A stretch of DNA of 64,000 nucleotides from Clitopilus passeckerianus (GCA_944990035.1 CALYLX010000146.1:1178001-1242000); one strand, 5' to 3'. Positions 46,729-57,444 are shown, numbered from the stretch's first letter. Translations and numbers: made by a program. Notes: generated from the sequence alone by a model not told the origin.

Positions 46729-48965
46729 ATGCGCGCCAGGAGGGAGCGTGACCTTGCGGTCTGGATCAAGAGGAATCGGGCATCAGTTTTCTTCTGCTGT
46801 AGCTTCGTGGTGTTTATGCAGGCCGGCTTTCTTCTGGGTCGAAGCCATGATCCATATGTTTCTGGCCATGTTTCGTCCGACCATCGTGCCTCGCATGCCT
46901 CTCTGCTACATGGGCAGTCTCCTCCTACCTCGCACCCTATCTCACGCCATATACACGACGCAGAGGAGCGGTATGGTGCAAAAATCAGTGCCCAGAGCAA
47001 GACCCTCAGCGCTGCCGTCAAAGAGTACAAGCGTCGCTACAAACGCAACCCACCCAAAGGATTCGATGCCTGGTTTTCCTTTGCAACAAAACACAACGTC
47101 AAAATGATTGACGAGTACGATACGCTGGTTGAGGATCTGGCTCCCTTCTGGGAAATATCAGGCGAAGAGCTTCGTCGACGAGCCCTGCAGGTTTGTTTCC
47201 TCTGGGCTATCTCATATCGACTCAGACTCTAACCACTGCGTGTGCATTAGGTCGGGGAGCTTCCATCCATCGACATCGTCCGCATTCAGAGTGGCAAATC
47301 TTCTGCCTTCAATGCTGACCCAGATGGCAATACGGAAGTCGGAGCAAGAGCCATAGGGTTCCAGTCAATGTTGGAGAAGTTTGTCCACTTGGTATGCTTT
47401 GCACTTTACTTGCCTTCTTTCTCATATGGCTAACCTGTATCCCATAGCTCCCAGATATGGATTTTCCTATCAACTCACATGCGGAAGGTCGTGTATTAGT
47501 TCCCTGGGAACACCGAAAGTACCCAAATCTCACGCAGGAAGATTCTTCTGGTGTGTATGATCATCAAGCTCTGTCATATGGCGCCCAATCTGACATCAAC
47601 ATACAGTGGGCATTGAGCGGGTTCTCGGTGGCCCATTTCGTAATGACTGGGACGAGCAAGGCAACGTCTGGGATGCATGGCGACGCACCTGCCCACCCGG
47701 ATCTCAGGCCCGTCGTCTCTTCGCTACAAAGCAATTAGGCCTATCTGCTCAAAGAGGAAGCCACTTCAGCCCTCAACGAACTCTACCAGGATCAGATTTC
47801 CGGTTCTTGTCCTCCAAATGGCGTCCAACATCCTACCCCGACTTCTGTGACGAACCACACGAGCATTATCAACAGGGCCACTTCTTCTCCGACTGGCGTA
47901 CCATCCACGTATTGTATCCTGTGTTCAGTGTTGCGAAGGCTCAAGGCTTCCTCGACATCAAGATTCCCAGTCATTATTACTTCGGCAGCACAAAGCGGTA
48001 CACGTATGGATGGAACGCCATAAACCTCCATCTAGAAGAACGTGATCGGAATGAAATGCCTTGGGAGCAGAAGAAAGACAAGATTTTCTGGAGAGGGGCT
48101 TCGACAGGTGGAGGCAACCACCCTCCTGGATTTTCTCCTCAGTATCACAGGCATCGGTATGTTCACGCATTTGCAACCAATATACACTGTCCTAACACAG
48201 CTTTCTGTCTCTAGCTTCGTCCGTATGGCTTCGGACGTGTCCAACTCAAGCGTCTCCGTGACATTTGCCCACCCCAATATTCATGGCCGCTACATCTCAG
48301 CCTCCGTACCAGTTTCTCGCCTGAACGAAGAGATCATAGATGCTGCTTTCGTCAAAGCCGTCTCTGCTGAAGCATACCCAGGAGGAACGGACGCATTGGT
48401 CGAAGCCCATCGTTTCGGTGACCCGGCGCTGCTTGGGGAGTACTGGTCATACAAGTACCTTGCGGATTTGGACGGAGCTGGCTATAGTGGACGTTTCATG
48501 GCTTTCTTGGCCAGTGACAGCGTTCCCGTAAAAGCCACTGTCTACGAGGAGTTCTTCCGAGATTGGATTCAACCATGGTCTGTTGTGCTCGCCCTGCTTG
48601 GAAATGCCCAGCTAACTGTCATATTCCAGGGTTCATTACATTCCTCTGTCACCTTCGTACCGGGAAATCTACAACATCCACGCTTATTTCTCTGGCCCAA
48701 CCGCATCGACACAGCAAGCTCACAGGAACCGGTTGCCGTCGTCTGCTGTTGGTGATAGGCAGCTGCGCCGGATTGCAAGAGCTGGCAAGCATTGGAAAAA
48801 TACGATTGGTCGACCAATCGACATGGAAGGTTCGTTTTAGCACTAGCAAATACAACGAATCGATTTCTCATGGACCCGCCTTTGACAGTGTATGTCTATA
48901 GACTTTGTATAGAATGGGCCCGTCTATGGGCTGACGATCGAGACGCTATGAACTTTTCATTATAA
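46729..48965 (+). CDS. GT90 glycosyltransferase, CAP10-like
   Basis: CAP10 family (GT90) includes Cryptococcus CAP10, the beta-1,2-xylosyltransferase Cxt1 and animal POGLUT. Golgi type II membrane enzyme; the sugar and acceptor in this fungus are unknown. ATG at 46729. The TM anchor is at residues about 18-36 (SVFFCCSFVVFMQAGFLLG). The stem contains VKEYKRRYKRNPPKGFDAWFSFA. The catalytic part reads GGPFRNDWDEQGNVWDAWRRTC, PDFCDEPHEHYQQGHFFSDWR, VLYPVFSVAKAQGFLDIKIPSHYYF, DKIFWRGASTGGGNHPPGF, LNEEIIDAAFVKAV, EYWSYKYLADLDGAGYSGRFMAFLASDSVPVK, EEFFRDWIQPWVHYIPLS, REIYNIHAYFSG and WKNTIGRPIDMEVYVYRLCIEWARLWADDR. The last two introns (donors near 48577 and 48829) are set by phase; stop at 48963-48965. 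It lies about 36 kb from the GT69/CAP64 pair. Confidence 0.92.
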
Positions 48966-49177
48966 TTCTTGGGACGCTGTTACTACAACTAACTTTGGGA
49001 CTAGCCTGCTAGATCGATCCTGTTGTGAGGTAAAATGTATACATATATAGTCTGTAGCTATAATGAACGCTTTGTGGGCTCTTCCATGATTACTGCTCGT
49101 CTGACCAGAATATCTGCTGACCTCCGAGTCGCGCCTGCTCGATTCCTCCGCAAGCTGCAAATGCGTTCATTTTCCGA

Positions 49178-50108
49178 ATGGGGAAATATGGCGAGCTTAG
49201 TCATTGCACCAGCCTGTGGTTTGAGTTGGTTTGCTTCCGCTCAACAGGCTCTACGATTGCTCGGCTGCTTGACCCTCACAAACCTTGTCGTCTTCGCCCT
49301 CAATGGGGTCGAGAAATACACAATCGACACCTGCGCAGGCACCTAAGTCAGTCTTTGATATTGTTAAGACGTTTTCACTTGACTAAACGGAGCTTTTCTC
49401 TGTTTGCAGGCACATCTACGACTTCACAAAGGCACTTGCAAGTGAGGTACGAGGACTGCTGGATGAAGTCGGACAGCTGAGGGAACAAAGGCGGATGCTG
49501 CAATTGTTAGTGGATGCTCCGCTCTTATGCGATTGTGAAAGCTGACGGTCTTGCAGTGAAATAGCGGAAATCATGAGGTTGAAATCTAAGCATGGCGCGG
49601 GTGGCGAATATGCACCAGACTGGCATCCACAGGCAAGTGACTCTGAAGGTTGTATACGGCTTTGCTGACGATTCCTTGGATATAGATTGAAGGACCTCCG
49701 ATGATGATGATGGAAATGCCGCCACCACCTATGGAAGAACCTCCTCCACCGCCTCAACCAGCACCTGGCGGATGGAGGACGGTGCACAAGCGACCCGAGC
49801 GTAAGAAGAGGCCACCCAAGGCCATCGCGGCCCCTACACCGGCCCCAGTAGCACCCATGCCAATGGAGGTTCCAGCTTGGCAGAATTGGCGACGTGAGTT
49901 CTGGAGCGTGGCTGAGAGCGACATTACTGACCAACGCCTTTTTCCTTTAGCCAATCCACTCCTTGCACCAAGCCCTGCTCTTGGAAACTCTCCATACAGA
50001 GCTTCGCCTCCTCCTCGACAGGGATTGTTCGGTAAGATACCCAGCGGTCTGTATCGTTACCTTGACCCTAACCATCCCACAGGCGCAACGACACCTCCGC
50101 CCTCGTAA
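49178..50108 (+). CDS. Proline-rich coiled-coil protein of unknown function
   Basis: Readable from ATG 49178: MGKYGELSHCTSLWFELVCFRSTGS, LLDPHKPCRLRPQWGREIHNRHLRR. After an intron ending at 49409 comes HIYDFTKALASEVRGLLDEVGQLREQRRMLQ, a coiled coil, then EIAEIMRLKSKHGAGGEYAPDWHPQ. Two more introns lead to a Met/Pro-rich run (MMMMEMPPPPMEEPPPPPQPAP), a basic patch (HKRPERKKRPPK) and a tail ending ATTPPPS at 50106-50108. The intron after HLRR can use either a GC donor at 49339 or a GT donor at 49351; both keep phase. The true start may lie in an upstream exon (49086-49177). The family looks conserved in mushrooms from memory, but no function is known. Confidence 0.6.
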
Positions 50109-51018
50109 TATAATATGCAATCACAGCTTTTTCAATGCGTTTTTTGCAAGCATCCTCTCACCTCTCAACATCTCAATCATAGACCGGCCCCTTAACGTCA
50201 AATACCCATATCATCTATCAAATTCTCTTTGTATTCCAGATCAATATTGTTGTATTTCTTGCTGTATGTATGTAAGTCTAATAAATGTTAATCCTGGTCT
50301 TTCGTTGTCTATGGAATTGAATCGAGTCCGGCAAATTTTTCAAGATCTAGAGCTTCCTGGTGTTCCGTCGTTCGAGGCCTTTGGTGAACGCACAAGTTGA
50401 TGGAAACATGAGAACTGGGCTTCGGTCTTTGGACATGTTCGGTGTCTCCGTTACTATATCGGCATATTTTGTACCGATTGAAGAATGGGCCTCGGATTCT
50501 CCATGTAGTCGCATCAAAGAAATCTCTAGGGCACTGGTATGTCATCAGCGATGGCGACTGTCAGGTGAGATGTTAACAACCTTCGCCGCTGTCTGAGCCC
50601 TCACCGCCCATTCATGATAGGGACTCGATGTCGCGTTACCAGGTCTGATTCGGCGCCCATGCCGCCAGGCTCGAGTTAATAGCGAGCTCGGGGTTATCTG
50701 AAGGCACTTTCATCAGGTTGACAGTCCCATCAGATTATTCCTCCTGAAGCAAATACGATATCATCTGGCATCAGCTACGTTGGAGAAGAAGTCATTAAAT
50801 ACGGCTCTCGTCTCCAGGGAACCGGTTATCTCGCTGATTTGCGGAATCTTGACGATCTGACGTTTCCCTCAACTTATAAACCTCGCCCGACCATAGGATG
50901 CCATTCAGTTCTCAGCTGGTCTGGAATCACCTCACCTTGAATCAACGCGTTGATCGCTGCTTCACTCAACTATCTCTAACTACCCACCTCCTCAACCAAC
51001 CTCCTCTTAATATTCAAC
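50109..51018 (+). other. Intergenic region with promoter of the repeat-peptide gene
   Basis: No gene supported. TATAAA at 50875-50880 lies 139 bp before the ATG at 51019 and is a likely TATA box, followed by a C/T-rich 5' leader (CTCACCTTGAATC ... CTACCCACCTCCTCAACC), typical of strongly expressed fungal genes. Confidence 0.5.
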
Positions 51019-51738
51019 ATGAAGTTCCTTCTTCAACCCTTCTTCGCTCTGGCCTGCCTTTTGGCCCTCTCCACCGTTGTCATTTCCGCCCCTGTTACCA
51101 GTGGCGAAGTTGACGCTCGTGCTTACCCTGAAGACGTTGCATTACTCGACGCACGGTCAGAGGAGTGGGAGCCTTTGTACCTCCGTGACTTCGATGAAGT
51201 AGAGCTTGTTGAACGCTCCTTCTTTGGCAAGCTGTTCGGTGGCGTCAAGAAAGTCGCCAAGGGCTTCCTCGGATTCCGACGGGATGAAAACAGCGCAATC
51301 GAGGCCCGCTCGGAAGACGAAGACATCCTCTTTACCCGTGAATACGAATTCGACCCCATCTACGAGCGTGAATTCGAGGATGCCCTCCTGGAGGAGCGAT
51401 CGTTCTTCGGAAAACTTTTCGGCGGTGTCAAGAAGGTTGCCAAAGGTTTCCTTGGCTTCCGCCGCGACGAGGGTGTCTCTGCTCGGGCATTTGACGAGAG
51501 CGCTGTCGAGCAACGGTCATTCTTTGGAAAACTCTTCGGAGGTGTTAAGAAGGTTGCCAAAGGCTTCCTTGGCTTCCGCCGCGACGAAGGTGTCTCTTCT
51601 CGAGCATTCAACGAGAGCTCTGTCGAGCAACGGTCATTGTTTGGAAAACTCGCCGGAGTTGCCAAGAACGGCCTTGGAAAACTCTTTGGAGGTATCAAGA
51701 AGCCTCAACCATACGGAGAACCAGTCACTTGGTCGTAG
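51019..51738 (+). CDS. Secreted precursor with repeated cationic amphipathic peptides (Kex2-type repeat protein)
   Basis: Intronless, 239 residues. Residues 1-23 (MKFLLQPFFALACLLALSTVVIS) form a signal peptide, followed by an acidic pro-region. Four tandem units follow. Units 1-3 (residues 67-88, 128-149, 167-188) contain the identical peptide FFGKLFGGVKKVAKGFLGF bounded by E/Q-R-S upstream and RR-DE downstream; unit 4 (206-228) is a diverged version starting SLFGKLAGVAKNGLGK. Spacers are acidic (EDEDILF, EREFEDALLEE). Such a layout, signal peptide plus acidic spacers plus repeated basic cores between Arg-Arg sites, is that of Kex2-processed repeat (KEP) precursors. The core would form an amphipathic helix of net charge about +4, like membrane-active defence peptides; this role is inferred, not shown. 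Between units 1 and 2, 17 of 24 codons (through DE) differ silently and none changes the protein. Confidence 0.85.
   Translation: MKFLLQPFFALACLLALSTVVISAPVTSGEVDARAYPEDVALLDARSEEWEPLYLRDFDEVELVERSFFGKLFGGVKKVAKGFLGFRRDENSAIEARSEDEDILFTREYEFDPIYEREFEDALLEERSFFGKLFGGVKKVAKGFLGFRRDEGVSARAFDESAVEQRSFFGKLFGGVKKVAKGFLGFRRDEGVSSRAFNESSVEQRSLFGKLAGVAKNGLGKLFGGIKKPQPYGEPVTWS
51217..51282 (+). repeat. Peptide repeat unit 1
   Basis: Encodes Ser-67 to Arg-88, core FFGKLFGGVKKVAKGFLGF then RR. Codons differ from units 2 and 3 at most silent sites. Confidence 0.85.
51400..51465 (+). repeat. Peptide repeat unit 2
   Basis: Encodes residues 128-149 with exactly the same protein sequence as unit 1; preceded by EER and followed by DEG. 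Confidence 0.85.
51517..51582 (+). repeat. Peptide repeat unit 3
   Basis: Encodes residues 167-188, identical in protein to units 1 and 2. At DNA level it is closest to unit 2, suggesting the more recent duplication. Confidence 0.85.
51634..51702 (+). repeat. Peptide repeat unit 4 (diverged)
   Basis: Encodes residues 206-228, SLFGKLAGVAKNGLGKLFG followed by GIKK. It keeps the Gly/Lys/hydrophobic pattern but not the exact sequence, and ends in KKPQPYGEP instead of RRDE, so it may give a second peptide type or be uncleaved. Confidence 0.7.
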
Positions 51739-51985
51739 GGATGACAAGGACGGGAACATTTTGGGAGTTGCTTGGAGATAGATGTTTTGTTTCGCAGTGA
51801 TCACGGCCTTTACAGGTACATTACGCTGAGCTATGTAAATACTGTTCTTCCATGTACCTGTACGTGTAGAATGCATTCAAAAGGTAACCAAGACCTTGCA
51901 TGAACAGGCTGCTCGAGTGAAGGTGATACGAAGACTACACATAAGCTAAGACTCATATTCCCTATTTCTACTGTTCCTGTACGAA

Positions 51986-52826
51986 TTACTTGCAAATTTC
52001 GATGATACCATTGAAGTGGGTTAAGAGGGCAGCCCAACGACCACCATTCCAGCTCTTCAACATCTCCATCTCTCCATCATCCAGAATGGCGTTGGCCCAA
52101 AGTAGAGGCGCTATCATCGCCGTGTCGGCATATGTAAATGTGCCGGGCAAAACTTGTAAATTGTTCGGATGGGTACCGTTCTTGTCAAGGGCAGCTGCGA
52201 CCTTGTCTAGTCCGGCTTGAACTATTTTCCAGAGAGCTTCGCGATCTGGGCTCATCACTTCTGGAGGATACCAGGAGGTACGAGTTCGGATGAAGTACTC
52301 TTTGCTTGACTCGTTCAGAATGGTTGGACACTTCGAGATAAGGAGATCTGCGACCTCGTTGTAGAAGTTCATGTTTGCGAATCTGCGCCAGGCGACCTGA
52401 AGAGCAAGTGTACCAGGAGGAAACACAGGCCGTTCTGGATAGAATTTCTCTAGATGGTCAACGATGTTGGAAGAGTCCGACAGCACAGACGGCTCTCCAG
52501 CTTCGTTAAATTGGTTGGGGTCAGTGAGCATTGGGCAGGTATACAGCATTCTGCCACTTCCATCATCGCAAGGTGTTGTAGGCGAGGCACCGATGGCAAT
52601 TCCAACAGCCTCAATGTCCGGGTATTCTACCCAGACTGTTTCGTATGGAATTCCCTTGTAATGGAGAACCAGCCTTCAGAAGCAAGGACGTCAATGGTAA
52701 TTCGTAAGCGGTGAGAAACCCAAGTCCGGACCTAACTCTCCAGACATTTGGAGACCAACACTCTCCCTGCTTGGTGGATGGAATGTCGTAAAGGATGACC
52801 TTTTTCTGCAGCAAGGTCATAGCCAT
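51986..52826 (-). CDS. Glutathione S-transferase (fungal FuA/etherase-like)
   Basis: Cytosolic GST of detoxification; basidiomycete relatives act on wood-derived aromatic compounds. Two exons (complement): 52826-52732 and 52673-51986, giving 260 residues; the donor GTCCGG was chosen because it keeps phase and yields WRVRLVLHYKGIPYETVWVEYPD. The N-terminal thioredoxin-like domain reads VILYDIPS (strand and catalytic-loop region), SPNVWRVR, a proline at the end of TCPML, and VLSDSSNIVDHLEKFYP in place of the usual ES-type glutathione-binding turn (Asp-Ser-Ser here). The C-terminal all-helical domain runs from PPGTLALQVAWRRF to the end and includes LPGTFTYADTAMIAPLLW. It is convergent with the peptide precursor gene, about 250 bp apart. 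A second ATG two codons downstream is an equally good start. Confidence 0.85.
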
Positions 52827-53044
52827 CGTTTTAACAATCGATGATCAGGCTGACCTGCTGAGTGAGGCAGACGGCATGAAATAGTCCGCTATCCCCTTTG
52901 TATGACCTGATGGCGCAGTTCTCCCTTTTGCGGCTCCGAGACCAACTAAGAAGCGAGGCATTGGATGAAATTGGCGGAGTATCGTATTTTATCGAATAGG
53001 TCAATTATAACACTAGACTCTGGAATTCGCATGCACCTTTCTAG

Positions 53045-54483
53045 TTATCGGAAAGGTTGCTCGGCAAGGATCTCTGAGACCTTGACGACTAATTCATTCT
53101 TACTCCGTAGCTCAGCAGCGAAATATCCTTTCATACCTCCAACGCCAGCATTTTTCACCTTTGCCGTCAATCGATCATAACTGGTTGGGTCATCAACTCG
53201 ACGTAGACGGCACAGGAAATCTCTCCTTTTAGCGTAGACGAGCATGTCGCCATCCTCCATCCCTAGACGAACTTGCACCTTGATGACAATTTGCTTGGGC
53301 GCCTTCAGGTTGCTCGGAGCTCTACCAGAGTGCTTATGCGACGGTGGAGCTGGTTCAACATATATTCCCGGCATTTGTCGCGCAAGGTTGGCAATTGGAA
53401 TCAACTCAGAGATGCCATGGTAGATGGGTTTGAAGGTGGCAGTCGTTGTCACCCCGAACGGTTCGCAGGTCTTCTTGTGAAGTGGCCAAGCCTGTTCTGT
53501 TTAAGAGTCAGAGGGCAATACATCTAAGGTCCCGAGGAGAATGCTTACTTTGGCATGTGGCTGAACAATACCTCGCGACACGACACCGAGCACAATTTTT
53601 GAGTGAAACATTCTCCTTCCTACACAAATCACAGCATTTCTCAGCGCGAGGAGCTTCCGTGCCCCCCCGTTTCTGGATGTGTTTTCAGACGACAGCTGTG
53701 ATCTGTGGTCCATAGGTCATGAAGGGATTTCTAGCGCACCAGCGACCACAGGCATCGGGAATATCAAGGCTGGAACCATGTTCAAGCAAGATATCAGTTT
53801 CGCGGTAGTTATTGGCCTGCATAGCTCCAAGTATTGGTATTTTCCCATAACGATCTCGCCGGTTCACATCCGCGCCTGCTTCGATTAAGGCTCGGACGAA
53901 CTCTGGTTTGGACTTGATTGTACTCGAGGCTAGTGAGAGTGCGCTTTGCCCAGCAATATCGGGTATATCAACGGAAAGGCCTTTCGACACCAGATATTTG
54001 AGTATCTTCAGGTGCTGCGTCCGCTCCGGAGCGCCGGGACATTCAATGCGTTGTGCTCCGACGACAATGAGCGACGCGTAGCTGAGCTTGTACGGAGTCT
54101 CAGTGCCCGAAAGGGGTGGGGACGCGCCAGCTTCATACATCTAGTTGACTGTGAATATTGGAAAGGAAAAAGGAAAGGAGTGTGCGCACCTCTTCAACGC
54201 TTTCCAGCTCTCCGACATAACAGAAGCAGCCGAATGGGGAGAGGCGAACTGCATCGAGGTTGATGGAACCTGTAACATACTGGGAATTAGCATGGAGAAG
54301 AGAACAGATGCGTTCTGTCCTACCTGCTTTGTAGAGGTCTCTCCCTCGCTGTCCGCCTTTTCCAAGCGTAAGAAACCCCGACTGCCCAAAAATCTTTCGC
54401 ATCTCGGGGGATACGCTCAATCCCCCATCACAGTCCTTGGGCTTGGTAAAGGGTGAATGAGGAAGAGATGGGCCGGGAGGCAT
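53045..54483 (-). pseudogene. Ankyrin-MYND protein gene copy 1, with in-frame stop before the MYND finger
   Basis: Exons joined in phase from ATG 54481-54483: MPPGPSLPHSPFTKPKDCDGGLSVSPEM, then SINLDAVRLSPFGCFCYVGELESVEE, then MYEAGASPPLSGTETPYKLSYASLIVVGAQRI. Ankyrin repeats follow: HLKILKYLVSKGLSVDIPDIAGQSALSLAS, FVRALIEAGADVNRRDRYGKIPILGAM, DILLEHGSSLDIPDACG. At 53685-53687 an in-frame TGA follows GPQITAVV. The same frame continues with KHIQKRGG and an intact MYND zinc finger (CCDLCRKENVSLKNCARCRVARYCSATC), an intron, AWPLHKKTCEP and a tail ending at 53045. The sister locus has a Gln codon in place of the TGA. So either it is a recent pseudogene, a truncated ankyrin protein is made, or the stop is a sequencing error. 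Such proteins are very numerous in mushrooms and of unknown function. Confidence 0.68.
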
Positions 54484-55974
54484 GGTGAAGGGTGGAAAGT
54501 GTCTGGATACTGTGATATTGCCCCTTTTGTTGTCGTCTTTGCTGTAGCAATTCTGAGACAGCATGTCAGGCCGTGTGAAGGTCGGTTCCGAGTTCCAAAA
54601 GTTCGTCTGCCTCCACCTAGCCTGCCTCTTTGACAGAGCATATGGTCAATTTCGTCTAAGATTGATCGTGTCAACGGATGTGGGCACGGGAGGTGAGACC
54701 CAGTGAAGAGTGAATATGTTGAAATCGTGTGAAATCTGCCAAAATCGATTTAGTCGATGGCAGTCGATTTGAGGCGAAAAGTGTGCGTATAGTAGATTTT
54801 GGATCGAGTGAGAAATGGTTACATCGTTTGGGATAGGGTAACGTAGATATCAGTCGATTTGAACAGACTACAGGAGGCGTACATCTCTTCCAATCGGCCC
54901 ATATTGACTGGTAGCATAGCCGCTTGTGCTTTCAGGGGGTTGGGCAGTCTTGTGGTTTCTTGACATTAGCTAGGTGGATTCAAACGATATTTAATTTTCA
55001 TTTCAATCTAGAGTACCGGTTACACTATTTTACTTCTACAAGTAAATATCCCCGTTAAATGTCACCTTTGTGTCACCGTGCTGTCTTGAGCACAAGTACT
55101 GGTTCCGATACATGGAAAGCTAATTTCTACAACGTTTAGGATTAGTTGAGTGATTGAAAGTGGAGAACCAACGGAAAACGTACCAAGGTAGTTATTTTTA
55201 AGGCGGCGGCGGAAGGGCTAAGAGCATCTGGCAAATAATAACCATCGGGGTGTCGAAAGGCAAGAAAATTGAGCCAAGCTACTTATCTTCTTTTCAGATG
55301 TGGTTTGACACCGGTGAACGAGTGACTATATGCGGCGCCGGCCTGTGCTGCTCACACGACGTGGATCAGTCCTAAAGGAATTCCCAAAGAGCCGTGGTGC
55401 TCAGTTTATATGATTGAAGATCTTCTACACAGTGCATGTCTCATGAGATGAGGTGAGCAGGAGGAATTCTGTTGGCGTACGAATGCAGTAAGGTGGAGGA
55501 GGGTGGAGGTAGGGAAGAGAGAGAACAGCGAATGTAGTCTGCCTCTTGATTTCAAGTTGACTGTATCCGGAAGACGTCGCGCTATGGAACGGCTTCATAT
55601 CCAACATGTCGTCAGAATATGGCTAGATAGATAAACTGAACCGTTTGAAGAACTAGCTTCTAAATCTCCGACGCGCAGAATTCAGTCGATTCTCTAACGA
55701 TGGGAGACGATCCGGACAATTCCAGGCGAATTGAGGCGATTTCCGGATATGGAGTCTTCACTGGGATTGATATCGTAACTCAATTGTGTTCCTCGACCGA
55801 ACAAATGCATTTTAGAGTATCTAGGATAATCGGCGGGGTGGACATAGAGACATTGATATACGAATACGTAAGAAAAACATACAATGAAGATGATAAATGG
55901 ACAAAACGTCTATATCAGAATGGCTGCTCAGCATGAACTTCCGGGAATCTTGATTACAAGTTCGTCTTTAGTTT
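54484..55974. other. Intergenic region, one unsupported small ORF
   Basis: An ATG-initiated 78-codon frame at 55700-55936 (MGDDPDNSRRIEAISGYG...) has no recognisable homologue. The repeated words CAGTCGATT and AGTCGATTTGA (54740-54870, 55683) are notable but too short to define an element. No RNA gene recognised. Confidence 0.35.
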
Positions 55975-57444
55975 TCAGCTCCGCAGCAAATAAGCTTTCA
56001 GTCCAAAGACTCCTTTCTCGCGTATGAGAGCATCTAGCCTACCATAGCTCGCGGGCTAATCAACTCTCCGGATTTGACATACAAAGTCGCGTTTCTTGTC
56101 GTAGACGAGCATTGGACCCTGGCCTTCCATCGCCACCTGAACCTTGACGACGACGTTCTTCGACCGGCCTTGTGCTATGTCTTTCGGAACGTGAGTACTG
56201 CGTGTTTGGCAGTCGGGAACAACTTGCGGGCCACTCGGTGACGTTCGGGAAAGAGCGGCATTTGAGAAGATGCCGATTAGCGAGTTGTCGGTATAGTAGA
56301 GCTTGAAGGTAGGCGTGTTGGTGGTAGAGAATGGCTGACACGTTTTCTTGTGCAAGGCCCATGCGTTCTCTGGATAAAATCGATTAGGAAGTGACTCATA
56401 AGGACATACTTGGGCATCCAACGGAACAATAACGAGCAACATGACACTTGGGGGCAGCTCCTCAGGGCGACGCCAGTCTTTCGGCAATCGTCGCATTGTC
56501 GCAAGACTTCTCGGTGCGCGGGGCCTCCCTCTTCCCGGACCTGATAAGAATATGTTTCTGGACCAACGCCGCGATTTGAGGTCCTGCCTTGATGAAGAAC
56601 CCCCTGGGAGTCAGCCCATCCCCGTTGGGAATGTCAAGGTCGGCGCCTGCTTCCGGTAGAAGGTCTGCATCCTTCACATTGTTACGCATAAAAGTACCAA
56701 ACAACGGTACGTCATCGAACCTTGACCGGTGGTCAAGGTTGGCCCCACCGTCGACAAGAGCTTTGGTGAGGGCAGGACGAGAGAGTGTTGTCCATCCAGC
56801 GATTTCTGGGGTGTCGATAGGGAGCTTCTTTGCGATGAGGTACTGCAGCGTTTCGGGGTGAGAAGTGCCAGGAAAATTGGTGGTGAGTCGCTGGGCCCCA
56901 AAAAGCAGAATCGCGGAGTAACTCAGTCCGTACAGCGTTTCTGTGCTTGGAAGGGGTGGCGCGATATTGGTTTCCACTGCCTGCAACCTGTGGGTGAGAA
57001 GGCTTTAAAATATCTGACTGGTCATACTCACTCCAAATACGCATTCGGATGCTCCTAGGTAGCATAATTACGCCATAATAACCCGAATGGAGAATGGCGC
57101 ATTGGATTGAGGCTCATAGTACCTAAAGAACAAGATGATTAGTGAAATGCCACAGGTTACAAGGAGCAAAGGACTGTACCTTGGACATACATACCTCGAG
57201 CTTCCTGCCCGCCAGGGAATGACCTGAGGTATCACGGTCTGTTCAACAGGTCTTCGAGCCTCTTAGACACTGTCAGTCCACCATCATGGTATTCTGGCTT
57301 CTTGGCTAGCGGGAGGCAGCGCAAAAGCTCGTTTGGATGGGTTCTGAGCGCAGTAATTGGTAAGGTGGTCGATACTACGACCGTTTGGCGACCAACGGGT
57401 CGCCATCCCTGTGGCCGTTGAAAAAGCTCTTCCCCTTTCGGCAA
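55975..57444 (-). pseudogene. Ankyrin-MYND protein gene copy 2, heavily decayed
   Basis: Parallel to the gene at 53045-54483. Recognisable parts: HDGGLTVSKRLEDLL (about 57245-57290), MSLNPMRHSPFGLLW (about 57080-57115), PPLPSTETLYGLSYSAILLFGAQRL, HPETLQYLIAKKLPIDTPEIAGWTTLS, LTKALVDGGANLDHRSRFDDVPLFGTFM, LPEAGADLDIPNGDGLTPRG, GPQIAALVQKHI. Lesions: a stop (TAG) after RRNYAT-like sequence near 57060; a frame change between REAPRTEKS and CDDCRKTGVALRSC (about 56490-56505); an extra base in the C-run of the MYND finger (about 56450-56456); and a stop at the junction RRVD-PASYG (about 56056). It cannot encode a full-length protein. Confidence 0.7.

Noticed and set aside
51157..51698. Minus-strand open frames opposite the repeat-peptide gene
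   Set aside because: They arise from the repeated DNA of the plus-strand gene and have no start context, signal peptide or domain.
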